A stretch of 40,063 nucleotides of DNA from Bacteroidales bacterium UBA5429. GTDB lineage: Bacteria > Bacteroidota > Bacteroidia > Bacteroidales > WCHB1-69. Location of the stretch: NCBI GenBank assembly GCA_002427605.1, contig DIRT01000030.1, positions 1 to 40,063 of the forward strand. Reading direction: 5' to 3'. Below are positions 15,811 to 24,527 of the stretch, piece by piece. The notes under the pieces are model-generated. The model did no database searches. It saw only the letters and a program-made list of their open reading frames with translations, and had not been told where the DNA came from. Numbering within the stretch: position 1 is the stretch's first letter; each line of letters opens with the position of its first letter. Position numbers and translations under genes: made by a program.

Positions 15811-17265
15811 ATGTTGAAAATGGAGATTTTAAAATCATTAGTAACAGATCTTTTTCAAGAGACTCCTATAGAGATAACAAAACTACCTCAGTCAGGTTCA
15901 CCCCGTGTTTATTACAGAATCTCTTTTCATGATCGTCAGCCTGTTATCGGTGTTTATAATAGTGATGTTAAAGAAAATGAGGCTTTTTTTGGTTTTACTG
16001 AGTCGTTTAAAAGTAATAAAATTGCGGTTCCTGAAATTTACTTCATTGCACCGGATAGACAATATTACATTATAGAAGATCTTGGAGATGTAACTCTTTT
16101 TGAATTTTTAAAGCAGGATCGGACCCCGGATGGGCTGGGAGAAGCAACGATAGAATGGTATAAAAAAGTGCTTGAAGAGCTACCCAAAATTCAACTATTA
16201 AATGAGCAGGATATTGATTTTTCACTCTGTTATCCCAGGGCTGCATTTGATCGACAATCAATGAATTGGGATTTAAACTACTTTAAATATTACTATCTTA
16301 AATTAGTACATGCTCCTTTTGATGAACAAGAATTGGAAGATGATTTTAATAAATTGATTCAATTTTTATCGGAAGCAGATGCGCAATATTTTATGTTTAG
16401 AGACTTTCAATCCAGAAACGTAATGTTGCATCAAGACAAACCCTATTTTATAGATTATCAAGGAGGTAGAAGAGGTCCGTTACAATATGATCTAGCATCC
16501 CTTTTGTATGACGGAAAAGCTGATATTCCTGAAAGCACAAGGGAGGAATTATACTATTATTATATAGATCAATTGGCACGTTACATAGAAGTGGATAAAG
16601 CGGAATTTGAGACTCATTATATTGGTTTTGTCTTGATTCGTATTATGCAAGCTCTTGGAACATATGGATACAGAGGATATTACGAAAAAAAGAGTCATTT
16701 TTTACAAAGTATTCCCTATGCACTTCGAAATATTCGCTATATCTTAAGGAATAAAACTCTCCCCATATCAATTCCTACACTTTGGAATCTGCTATATTTT
16801 ATATCTAAAGAGGAGAATGTTCCATTATCTTCAGAACAATCCAAACATTTAACGATTACTATTCAAAGCTTTTCATTCAAAGTGGGGATACCTACTTCTG
16901 AAAGTTCCCATGGTGGTGGTTTTGTGTTTGATTGTAGATTTTTACCCAATCCGGGAAGAGTACCGGAATATAGAGAATATAATGGAACCGATTATTGTGT
17001 TCAAGAATATTTTTCTCAATATGATGTAGTTGAGCAGTTTAAGAAAAGCGTTGAAGAGATTGTTGTTATGGCAGTTGATAATTATATTGAACGGGAGTTT
17101 CAACAATTAATGATCAATTTTGGATGTACGGGGGGACAACACAGATCGGTCTATTTTGCGGAGTGGCTTACAAAAATACTTCAGGAAAAGTTTCCTCAAA
17201 TACAAATAAACTTAAACCATATCCAGTTTCCAAAATTATCAAAGAGATTCGTTCCAAAGGAATAA
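15811..17265 (+). CDS. APH-type sugar kinase fused to RapZ C-terminal domain
   Basis: The protein is 484 residues. Residues about 10-320 are an aminoglycoside-phosphotransferase/AmgK-like kinase: the catalytic loop contains Asp198 and Asn203 in FRDFQSRNVML, with metal-binding Asp215 in FIDYQGG. AmgK-type enzymes phosphorylate cell-wall amino sugars at C1; the substrate here is not readable. Residues about 347-476 are a RapZ C-terminal domain: FDCRFLPNPGR at 373-383 and FGCTGGQHRSVYFAEW at 437-452 are diagnostic. In E. coli RapZ this domain binds glucosamine-6-phosphate and RNA, while its N-terminal P-loop ATPase is absent here. I infer an amino-sugar-sensing kinase. No nucleotidyltransferase of MurU type is adjacent. 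The ATG at 15820 (codon 4) is an equally likely start given the promoter position. Confidence 0.92.
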   Translation: MLKMEILKSLVTDLFQETPIEITKLPQSGSPRVYYRISFHDRQPVIGVYNSDVKENEAFFGFTESFKSNKIAVPEIYFIAPDRQYYIIEDLGDVTLFEFLKQDRTPDGLGEATIEWYKKVLEELPKIQLLNEQDIDFSLCYPRAAFDRQSMNWDLNYFKYYYLKLVHAPFDEQELEDDFNKLIQFLSEADAQYFMFRDFQSRNVMLHQDKPYFIDYQGGRRGPLQYDLASLLYDGKADIPESTREELYYYYIDQLARYIEVDKAEFETHYIGFVLIRIMQALGTYGYRGYYEKKSHFLQSIPYALRNIRYILRNKTLPISIPTLWNLLYFISKEENVPLSSEQSKHLTITIQSFSFKVGIPTSESSHGGGFVFDCRFLPNPGRVPEYREYNGTDYCVQEYFSQYDVVEQFKKSVEEIVVMAVDNYIEREFQQLMINFGCTGGQHRSVYFAEWLTKILQEKFPQIQINLNHIQFPKLSKRFVPKE

Positions 17266-17291
17266 ATAGGATTTTGTGATTACTTTTTTTG

Positions 17292-17299
17292 TACCTTTG
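17292..17299 (+). promoter_or_regulatory. Bacteroidota -7 element for the lipoprotein / GS-like operon
   Basis: TACCTTTG matches TAnnTTTG, 26 bases upstream of the ATG at 17326. TTTG at 17273-17276 gives a 15-base spacer. Confidence 0.55.
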
Positions 17300-17325
17300 C
17301 AACGTAAGAAAAATATCAAAACAAT

Positions 17326-18306
17326 ATGACAAGGCGAGGTATATTATTAGTTCAGCACACCCTGATGGTACTTATTATTATTTTGGGTCTAGTCTCTTGT
17401 AACTTTTCCGATAAACGTTCACAAGATAGCACAGATGAAGAGGAGCTTTTAATAGAATACCCGATAGCAACCATTTCTGATTTCATTGAAACATCACCGA
17501 CAGATACGAATAAACTTTACCCTGTAAATGAAGAGTTTTTAAAACAATTTTTACTCTTTGCATCGCAATATGAAGGGCAAAAATTAACTGTTAAAACTCA
17601 TTTTCCTCAGGAGTGGGGTGTTGTGGTAATAGAGCGATTACCGGAAGGAAGAGAGTTATATCTATTGCAGTCCGAGAATCGGGAATGGAAATATATAGCT
17701 ATCACTTCCGGAATGGGAACTCAAAGAATATTGGATTTAATTCCTGTAGCTGTCAATATTGCAGTCCAAAATCAAGATATATTAGAAACAGAAATTTGGA
17801 AAACGACACGAAATGAGATGGGAGAATTTTCAGTTGAAAAAACTTATACATGGGTTAGATCTGTGGCAGAGGAATCATTGGCAGAGTATAGGAATAATCC
17901 CGAGCTGTTTAACAGGACTACAAAAGTAATTGATGTGTACTCAATTAATGAAATGTGTCGTTTTGATTTTCTTTTGTCAGATTTGATTCCGGAGTACAGT
18001 GCTGTTATTTTTTATTATCAAGATGGGAAAAAACCCGAAGAGTGGGATGAAATCGTACCGATTCTTCAAAGTTATTGTGAAGACTATGAGATTATTTTTG
18101 ATGAGATACATCAAGATTTTGATAAAGTAATGATTAGAGATTATAAATTAAATAATATCACAACGATGGATCTGACCCCTTTTATTTCAGAAACAATGGC
18201 AGGATTAGTTTTATTAAAAAAGGATATGGAGCCTAAAGTTGTTGTATTCGGAAGTTTAGAAAGAATGCGAATAGAAATCAAAAGGTATTTTAAAATAATT
18301 TCTTAA
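17326..18306 (+). CDS. Lipoprotein of unknown function
   Basis: The 326-residue protein has a basic N-terminus, a hydrophobic stretch and a lipobox ending LGLVSC with Cys25, so it should be lipid-anchored after Lgt modification. The mature part is acidic and has repeated short segments typical of mixed alpha/beta domains, but I recognise no family. It is followed by the glutamine-synthetase-like gene after 47 bases with no promoter or terminator between, so they are probably cotranscribed. That suggests a shared condition of expression, not a known joint function. Confidence 0.85.
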   Translation: MTRRGILLVQHTLMVLIIILGLVSCNFSDKRSQDSTDEEELLIEYPIATISDFIETSPTDTNKLYPVNEEFLKQFLLFASQYEGQKLTVKTHFPQEWGVVVIERLPEGRELYLLQSENREWKYIAITSGMGTQRILDLIPVAVNIAVQNQDILETEIWKTTRNEMGEFSVEKTYTWVRSVAEESLAEYRNNPELFNRTTKVIDVYSINEMCRFDFLLSDLIPEYSAVIFYYQDGKKPEEWDEIVPILQSYCEDYEIIFDEIHQDFDKVMIRDYKLNNITTMDLTPFISETMAGLVLLKKDMEPKVVVFGSLERMRIEIKRYFKIIS

Positions 18307-18353
18307 ATTTTTCGTTAAATTACACCATTAATCATTCTAAATTGATAAAAAGT

Positions 18354-19838
18354 ATGAATATCAATCCGATCTCGAAGTTTATAAAAAAGGATCCTAAAGA
18401 TTTTACAAAGGCAGATATAGTTCGCTATATTGAGGCGAAAGAGGTGAAAATGGTTCAACTTCTTTTTGTTGGGGAAGATGGTTGTTTGAGAAAAATTAAT
18501 ATTAATGTTCATAGTAAAAGTTTTGTTGATCAACTATTGACTTGGGGAGAGATGATTGATGGCTCTTCGGTTTTTCCATCATCCAGTAGAACAAAGTCCA
18601 CTTCTATTATTTTACTACCCAGATTAAGTTCTTCCTTTGTTAATCCTTTTGAGCCTATTCATACACTTAATTTTCTTTGTTCCGTACATACTCATAGTGG
18701 TAAAAATTTAGAATCATCATCTGAGTATATCTTAAAAAAAGCAGATGAAGCTTTTCGCATGGTAACCGGTATGGAAGTTAGGTTTAAAAGTGAGGTAGAG
18801 TTTTATTTATATGGAAAAGATGACTTCGACTTTTCAAATCAGTTACAAAACAGAGAGTATACCATTGCTCCTTATTCTCTATATGATCGTTTCACTCATG
18901 AGTGGATGAGTAAGGCTGCACAATGTGGTGTTTTGATACAAAAAGGTTATGTTAAGGGAAATTATCTTAAAAAGAATGATCATCTGTACGAACAGCACGT
19001 TGTGGAGTTGTCTTCTCTATCTCCCATGATGGCTGCAGATCAATTAACAATTTTGAAATGGGTGTTAAAAAATTGTGCTCATCAGCAAAATTTGAAACTC
19101 TCTTTTGCACCTGTTGTTGATATTGATGGTAAGGGGAATGATTTAATAATTCATTCTCAAATAGTTAAAAATGGGAAAAATCAGATGTTTTCGGATTCAA
19201 AATTAAACTCAATTGGCAGAACTGCCATTGCCGGTTATCTGTTTTGTACTCCTGCTTTAACGGCGTTTGGTAATAGTAACGCATTATCTTATTTTAAAGT
19301 GAATCGTTCTCTCAATCAGTACCATAATTTATTCTGGGGAAATGAACGTCGTACAGCTCCAATTTCTATACCTCAAAGATGCACTCAGTTTGAAGAGTTG
19401 TATAATGATTTGAACATCAGTGAGAAACCGATACCTAAAAAGAAATATCACACACCTTTTATTACTCATAAAACCTCAGATTTTTCTTCAGAGATCTATT
19501 TATTGTTAGCTGCACATCTGATTTCTGTAAGACATGGGTTTGAGATGGAAGAAGCGCTTAAATTTGCGGAATCTCACTATGTTGATGTGGATATTAATCT
19601 ACCTGAGTATAAAGGAAAATATAAATATTTGGTTCCACTTCCTTCCTCATGTTTTGAGTCCGCAGATGAATTATCAATACGGAGAAAAATTTTTGAAAAA
19701 CATGCAGTTTTTCCAACAGATATGATTGATAATATTATCAGAAATTTAAAAAAGGTAGAACGATCTGATTGGGATGAAATGATTCAAAGGGATCATAATT
19801 TATGCATTGAATTGATTGAAAAAAACATGGACTGTTAA
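18354..19838 (+). CDS. Divergent glutamine-synthetase-family protein, possibly catalytically altered
   Basis: The 494-residue protein follows the glutamine synthetase I plan: an N-terminal beta-grasp half, then EVEFYLY at 147-153 (canonical metal-binding EPEFF region), EQHVVEL at 213-219 (canonical GQHE region), GNDLIIH with His267 (canonical GNGMH region), and WGNERRTAPISIP at about 328-340 (canonical NRSAxIRIP, with the second Arg replaced by Ser). The next canonical motif, RxEFRxPD, which supplies a metal-ligand Glu and an active-site Arg, is not recognisable; the equivalent stretch at about 370-389 reads ITHKTSDFSSEIYLL. True GS activity is therefore doubtful; a gamma-glutamyl ligase-like or regulatory role is possible. 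I chose the ATG at 18354; the open frame also offers a TTG at 18342. A tRNA gene starts 12 bases after the stop. Confidence 0.85.
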   Translation: MNINPISKFIKKDPKDFTKADIVRYIEAKEVKMVQLLFVGEDGCLRKININVHSKSFVDQLLTWGEMIDGSSVFPSSSRTKSTSIILLPRLSSSFVNPFEPIHTLNFLCSVHTHSGKNLESSSEYILKKADEAFRMVTGMEVRFKSEVEFYLYGKDDFDFSNQLQNREYTIAPYSLYDRFTHEWMSKAAQCGVLIQKGYVKGNYLKKNDHLYEQHVVELSSLSPMMAADQLTILKWVLKNCAHQQNLKLSFAPVVDIDGKGNDLIIHSQIVKNGKNQMFSDSKLNSIGRTAIAGYLFCTPALTAFGNSNALSYFKVNRSLNQYHNLFWGNERRTAPISIPQRCTQFEELYNDLNISEKPIPKKKYHTPFITHKTSDFSSEIYLLLAAHLISVRHGFEMEEALKFAESHYVDVDINLPEYKGKYKYLVPLPSSCFESADELSIRRKIFEKHAVFPTDMIDNIIRNLKKVERSDWDEMIQRDHNLCIELIEKNMDC

Positions 19839-19850
19839 GTTAGAAAATCG

Positions 19851-19922
19851 GGCTCTGTAGTTCAATGGATAGAACAAAAGTTTCCTAAACTTTAGATTCG
19901 GGTTCGATTCCCGGCGGAGCTA
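19851..19922 (+). tRNA. tRNA-Arg(CCT)
   Basis: Anticodon stem AAAGT/ACTTT holds loop TTCCTAA, giving anticodon CCT. The T-stem TCGGG/CCCGG encloses TTCGATT. The acceptor GGCTCTG/CGGAGCT contains a G-U end pair; discriminator A. No TAnnTTTG lies upstream; the gene starts 12 bases after the GS-like stop, so it is probably cut from that transcript. CCA is not encoded. Confidence 0.92.
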
Positions 19923-19990
19923 CAAATTTTTTGAGTCTATTTATTCTCTTTTTCTGATCAAATTTTCTTTTTTTATACCTTGAATTGTTG

Positions 19991-19998
19991 TACCTTTG
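19991..19998 (+). promoter_or_regulatory. Bacteroidota -7 element for hydG
   Basis: TACCTTTG matches TAnnTTTG, 26 bases upstream of the hydG ATG at 20025. Confidence 0.55.
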
Positions 19999-20024
19999 CA
20001 GCAATTTATAATAAAAATATTACC

Positions 20025-21437
20025 ATGAAAAAAAGACCTAATATTGATTACCCATTTAGTATCGACAGGGAAAAACTGTACTCTATGATTGAGGGGGAGG
20101 CACCTACACATCAAGAGTTGGAACAAATTTTACAGAAAGCCAAAGATCTCAAAGGATTGAATCTGGAAGATGTAGCAGCTCTTTTGAGAGTTGAAGACCA
20201 TGACCAGATTTATGAAATTATGGAGGTTGCAAAATATGTAAAGGAGGAAATTTATGGAAAAAGATTAGTTATTTTTGCGCCTTTATATACAGGCAATGTT
20301 TGTGTTAATAATTGTACCTATTGTGCTTTTCGTCGTGCAAATAAAAATTTAACGAGAAAAGTACTTAACATGGAAGAGATAGAACAAGAAACTCGTATTT
20401 TGCTAAAAGATGGTCATAAAAGATTATTATTGATTTGTGGAGAATCACCTAAAAACAACATTGATTACATTTGTGATGCAATTCGCACTGTATATGCTGT
20501 TAGAGAAGGGAACAACAACGTAAGGAGAATCAATGTTGAGTTGGCTCCAATGGATGTTGAAGATTTTGAAAAATTACATAAGGAGAATATTGGTACTTAC
20601 GTTTGCTTCCAGGAAACCTATGATCAGGAGTTATATAAGGAATATCATCCGGAAGATACTCCTAAGAGTGATTATATGTACCGTCTAAATGTGATGCATA
20701 GAGCAATGCAGGGAGGCGTTGTGGATGTTGGTTTGGGAGTTTTATTTGGTTTGGCAGATTATCGTTTTGAGATTTTAGCTCTGATGGAGCATGCCAATCA
20801 TTTGGAAAAGATGTTTAATTGTGGTCCTCATACTATAAGTTTTCCTAGAATTGAGCCGGCTGAAGGAGCTCCACTTCCGGAACACATTCCACATAAAGTT
20901 AATGATGATGATTTCAAAAAAATTATTGCCATAATCAGAATAGCATTACCCTATACAGGTATTATTTTAAGTACAAGAGAAACTGATGAATTGAGAACAG
21001 AACTCTTTAATTATGGCATTAGTCAGATATCTGCGGGTTCCAGGACAAATCCGGGAGCATATAGCCATATTGCTAACAAAAACACTACCGGTAGTCAGTT
21101 TGCATTAGGAGATCACCGCTCTTTGGAAGAAGTAATCTCGGGAATGATTGATAGTGGTTATATTCCTTCATTCTGTACAGGTTGCTATCGACATGGTAGA
21201 GTGGGAGCCGACTTTATGGATCTTGCAAAACCTGGATTAATTAAACAATACTGCTTACCTAATGCACTTTTCTCTTTTAAAGAGTATTTATACGATTTTG
21301 CAGGCGAGGAAACCAGGAGTAAGGGATTGGCATTAATTCAAAAGATGGTTTCAGATTTACCACAAAATAAGAGAACAGAAACAGTTAAATCGGAACTGCA
21401 AGAGATCGAAAAAGGAAAAAGGGATTGCTATTTTTAG
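20025..21437 (+). CDS. hydG: [FeFe]-hydrogenase H-cluster radical SAM maturase HydG
   Basis: HydG cleaves tyrosine to CO and cyanide to build the Fe(CO)2(CN) unit of the [FeFe]-hydrogenase H-cluster. The 470-residue protein has the radical-SAM motif C93-x3-C97-x2-C100 (CVNNCTYC) and the HydG-specific C-terminal cluster motif C384-x2-C387-x22-C410, with CTGCYRHGRVGADFM around it. That second motif separates it from ThiH. I chose the ATG at 20025 because it follows the promoter; a longer open frame starts at TTG 19980 upstream of it. No hydE, hydF or hydA lies in the window, so the partners must be elsewhere. The stop overlaps that of the facing lytic transglycosylase gene. Confidence 0.95.
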   Translation: MKKRPNIDYPFSIDREKLYSMIEGEAPTHQELEQILQKAKDLKGLNLEDVAALLRVEDHDQIYEIMEVAKYVKEEIYGKRLVIFAPLYTGNVCVNNCTYCAFRRANKNLTRKVLNMEEIEQETRILLKDGHKRLLLICGESPKNNIDYICDAIRTVYAVREGNNNVRRINVELAPMDVEDFEKLHKENIGTYVCFQETYDQELYKEYHPEDTPKSDYMYRLNVMHRAMQGGVVDVGLGVLFGLADYRFEILALMEHANHLEKMFNCGPHTISFPRIEPAEGAPLPEHIPHKVNDDDFKKIIAIIRIALPYTGIILSTRETDELRTELFNYGISQISAGSRTNPGAYSHIANKNTTGSQFALGDHRSLEEVISGMIDSGYIPSFCTGCYRHGRVGADFMDLAKPGLIKQYCLPNALFSFKEYLYDFAGEETRSKGLALIQKMVSDLPQNKRTETVKSELQEIEKGKRDCYF

Positions 21438-22378
21438 TATAGCTCCATATATTTAAATTCAGACTTTAAAGGGATCCTTATTATGTATGGGATCCCTTTT
21501 TTAGGTAAACTCTTCCCTCTTAGCCAAGGGTTGAGTTCTTTGAGTTCCCTGTATAAAATCTTTTGGTCTTTAGCAAAAGTAACCAAATTTGCTATGTTGG
21601 TATCAACCGATATCTCTTTATATGGTATAGGTTTGTAGTAATCAGTATTTGAGAATTGAATTCCATATAGTTCCGGTTGTTCAAACATCAGTTTGTATGA
21701 AATAATTCTACTGATATAACGTGATGTTTCGGTGTTAAGGAGCAGATTCCAATAGTTTTTTTCATCTTGTTCCGTTAATACTCTTTGAAGTCCGTTTTCC
21801 CCCATATTATAAGCCGCCGCCGCAAGCGTCCAACTTCCAAATTTTTTATATAAAGCCTTAAAGTATTGACAGGCAGCCCTTGTGGATTTTTCTATATGAT
21901 AGCGTTCATCAACGGTTGTATTGATTTCCAGTCCATGATTTTTTCCCGTAGACTCCATAAACTGCCAATAACCGGAAGCTTTTGCAGGTGAAACAACATT
22001 TTCTAAATTACTTTCGGCAACACAAACATATTTTAAATCCTCAGGAACACCTTCCTCTTTTAAGATTTTTTCAATTTCAGGGAAAAAACGACCTGATCTT
22101 TTAAAAGTTTGTATTGTTCTGGAGTGTTGATAGCAATGAATAATCAGCTCTTTTTCCAATCCTTCTCTTACCCAATAGGTTTGAATGGGAACATTTTCTC
22201 CACAAAATTGTACCGATAAGGGAACGGGAGGATTTGCCAGTGTGTTGTGATAGAATGAGACATTATCTTTTATATTTTTCCTATCATCATCTGAAATATC
22301 ACCACTTCTTACAATGAGACACAATCCAATCGTCCCCAATAATAACATAATAATAATGATAGCAATGCGATTTTTCAT
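21434..22378 (-). CDS. Membrane-anchored lytic transglycosylase (MltD-like, SLT fold)
   Basis: The 314-residue protein has a signal/anchor segment (1-23) and a soluble-lytic-transglycosylase domain at about 90-235. The catalytic Glu is Glu122 in VCVAESNLE, followed by SGYWQFMESTGK at 135-146 and AAAAYNMGENG at 186-196, all characteristic. The enzyme cuts peptidoglycan between MurNAc and GlcNAc in the periplasm. Residues about 258-305 have a LysM-like pattern (LVTFAKDQKILYRELKELNPW, then IPYIIRIPL) that could bind the wall, though this is not certain. It is the third gene of a minus-strand run, 5 bases after the peptidase gene. Its last 20 codons contain, on the opposite strand, the hydG terminator. 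Confidence 0.88.
   Translation of the reverse strand: MKNRIAIIIIMLLLGTIGLCLIVRSGDISDDDRKNIKDNVSFYHNTLANPPVPLSVQFCGENVPIQTYWVREGLEKELIIHCYQHSRTIQTFKRSGRFFPEIEKILKEEGVPEDLKYVCVAESNLENVVSPAKASGYWQFMESTGKNHGLEINTTVDERYHIEKSTRAACQYFKALYKKFGSWTLAAAAYNMGENGLQRVLTEQDEKNYWNLLLNTETSRYISRIISYKLMFEQPELYGIQFSNTDYYKPIPYKEISVDTNIANLVTFAKDQKILYRELKELNPWLRGKSLPKKGIPYIIRIPLKSEFKYMELY
21468..21502 (+). terminator. hydG terminator located inside the facing coding region
   Basis: Stem AAAGGGATCC/GGATCCCTTT with a 12-base loop is followed by T on the plus strand. It lies about 30 bases after the hydG stop, within the last 23 codons of the minus-strand lytic transglycosylase gene. Confidence 0.75.
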
Positions 22379-22383
22379 AGAGT

Positions 22384-24510
22384 TTATTGTTTAAGGTAGG
22401 TTTTATGGTGCTGCTCAATCATTTTCCAAAGATGAACTCTGTCAAGACCTCGAACATTGTGTTCATGATTAGGATAAACGAAATAATTTATTAATATACC
22501 ATCTTCAACAGCCTGATTTAATAGTTTTAGGGAGTGTTGCCAAAGCACAACGTCATCTTTTCCGCCATGGAATATGAGTAGATTCGCATTAATGTTCTTT
22601 ACTTTCGGAAGTATAGAGGTTGAATGATATCCCTCCGGGTTCTCTTGGGGGGTATCCATATAGCGTTCACCATACATAATTTCATATCCACTCCAATCTA
22701 CTACAGGTCCTCCACAAGTCGCACTATTGAAGTATTCAGGATAGGTACTGATTAAACTTAAAACCATAAAACCTCCATAACTCCATCCATCTAAAGAGAT
22801 ATTTTTTGCATCAACGTAGGGTTGAGATAAAAGATATCTGACACCCGCCATTTGATCTTCCATTTCTAAAACCCCCAGTTTGCGATGGATTGCTTGTTCA
22901 AATTGAGCACCTCGTTTTGCAGTACCCCGGTTATCCAAAGTGAATACAATATATCCTTGTTGTGCCATATAATTTAAAAAAACACCTCCACTCATAAAAC
23001 TATTAGTTACCAATTGAGAGTGAGGACCGCCGTAAACATAAAGAAATACCGGATATTTTTTTGATGAATTAAAATTAGGGGGGAAGATAATCCTACAATA
23101 CAGAGAGTCTCCCTCATTATTTTGAATTGTAAGGATTTCAGTTCTTCCTAAATGTGTAGAGCTATAGGGGTTTTTTGCATTCAATAGCAATTTGGATTTT
23201 CCGTTGTAGCTATTGATTAATTCAATTTGTCTCGGAGTTTCTAAATTAGTAAAATAATCAATAAAGTAGCTTTTATCATCCGAAAATAAGGGGTAGTGTG
23301 TACCATCCTTATGGGTAAGACAAGTTGATTTTTTAGATTTTAAGTTTAAAGAGTAGATATAGTTTCCGATGGGTGAAGGGTTTGTACTCGTATAGAAAAG
23401 ATATCTCTCTTTTGGATCCAGACCGTAGAGTTCAGTCACTTCCCATTTTCCTTCAGTGAGTTGAGAAATGAGATCACCATTGCGATTATAAAGGTAGAGA
23501 TGGTTCCATCCGTCACGTCTGGACTGCCAAATAAAGGATGATGAATTATTAAAAAAGAGGGGTCTGGTTTGCGGCTCTACATAACGTTCATCATATTCCT
23601 GAATTAAAATCTTAACTTTTTTCCCGGTTTGTACATCATACTCAATCAAATTCATTTGGTTTTGTTCTCGATTGACGTGAGCAATAAAAAGTGATTTTTC
23701 ATCAGGAGAAAAAGTGATGTTGGTTAGAAATTCACCATCTTCAAGATCTGTCTGGACATAATGATAAATTGATCTGTTTACCTCTACTGAACGGTTCACA
23801 TCAAATATTCCAACCTTAACCTGATGACTTGTTTGACCTGCCATGGGATACTTGATAGTGCTATAGGTAGCGATATGCTCATTAATATCAATGATAGGGT
23901 AATCCTCCACCATACTTTCATCCATGCGGTAGAATGCGATGTAGTTTCCTTTGGGAGAAATATATTGACCTTCATCAATTCCCCACTCACTGCGATGTAC
24001 CGTTGATCCAAAAACAATATTTGTTCCAGTATCCGGACAAAGAAGTATCGGTTGAAAATTATTTTTTTCACTTTTTACATACACTTGATTATCTTCCTTA
24101 ATTACAAAAAGAAGATGTTTCAGATCAGCATCGATCCAATTATCCGGTAAAACCTTTACCTTAACATCAGTGGAGCCAATAGAAATAATTTCATTCAAAG
24201 AGGGAAAGTATATATGATCTTTATCAACCCATTCAAAATATGGGAATCTTGTTAGGCGTTTCCCATCCCTTTTGTCGTTAATTGCGGATAAAGTAGTTTG
24301 TTCTTTTACTTGTCCACTCTTTCCATCAAAACAAAAAAGTGTATCATTTTGCAGATAGCTATATTGCTGAGTTGATGGTCTCCAGCTCAAATTTTTCAAT
24401 TGGTCTATTTGGTACTTTCCTGTAAAAACAGCATCCAAGTCTATAGTTTGAGCATTAACACAACCCCAATAAGCACTCAACAAAAGTGCTATTACAACAA
24501 ATCTTTTCAT
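22384..24510 (-). CDS. S9-family dipeptidyl-peptidase IV-like serine peptidase
   Basis: The 708-residue protein has a signal peptide (about 1-20, ending VNA before Gln21), a beta-propeller domain of the DPP-IV N-terminal type (about 90-460), and an alpha/beta-hydrolase catalytic domain. The nucleophile is Ser577 in GWSYGG; Asp652 in GGKDDVV and His684 in NHEHNVRG complete the triad. DPP-IV-type enzymes release X-Pro or X-Ala dipeptides in the periplasm; substrate preference is not proved. It lies 17 bases after the saccharopine-dehydrogenase-like gene, with the lytic transglycosylase gene 5 bases beyond, so all three may be cotranscribed. Confidence 0.92.
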   Translation of the reverse strand: MKRFVVIALLLSAYWGCVNAQTIDLDAVFTGKYQIDQLKNLSWRPSTQQYSYLQNDTLFCFDGKSGQVKEQTTLSAINDKRDGKRLTRFPYFEWVDKDHIYFPSLNEIISIGSTDVKVKVLPDNWIDADLKHLLFVIKEDNQVYVKSEKNNFQPILLCPDTGTNIVFGSTVHRSEWGIDEGQYISPKGNYIAFYRMDESMVEDYPIIDINEHIATYSTIKYPMAGQTSHQVKVGIFDVNRSVEVNRSIYHYVQTDLEDGEFLTNITFSPDEKSLFIAHVNREQNQMNLIEYDVQTGKKVKILIQEYDERYVEPQTRPLFFNNSSSFIWQSRRDGWNHLYLYNRNGDLISQLTEGKWEVTELYGLDPKERYLFYTSTNPSPIGNYIYSLNLKSKKSTCLTHKDGTHYPLFSDDKSYFIDYFTNLETPRQIELINSYNGKSKLLLNAKNPYSSTHLGRTEILTIQNNEGDSLYCRIIFPPNFNSSKKYPVFLYVYGGPHSQLVTNSFMSGGVFLNYMAQQGYIVFTLDNRGTAKRGAQFEQAIHRKLGVLEMEDQMAGVRYLLSQPYVDAKNISLDGWSYGGFMVLSLISTYPEYFNSATCGGPVVDWSGYEIMYGERYMDTPQENPEGYHSTSILPKVKNINANLLIFHGGKDDVVLWQHSLKLLNQAVEDGILINYFVYPNHEHNVRGLDRVHLWKMIEQHHKTYLKQ

Positions 24511-24527
24511 AGGGTTAACTCTGGTCT

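Noticed and set aside
20025..21437. ThiH (thiamine) as identity of the radical SAM gene
   Set aside because: The C-terminal C-x2-C-x22-C cluster motif is typical of HydG, not ThiH.
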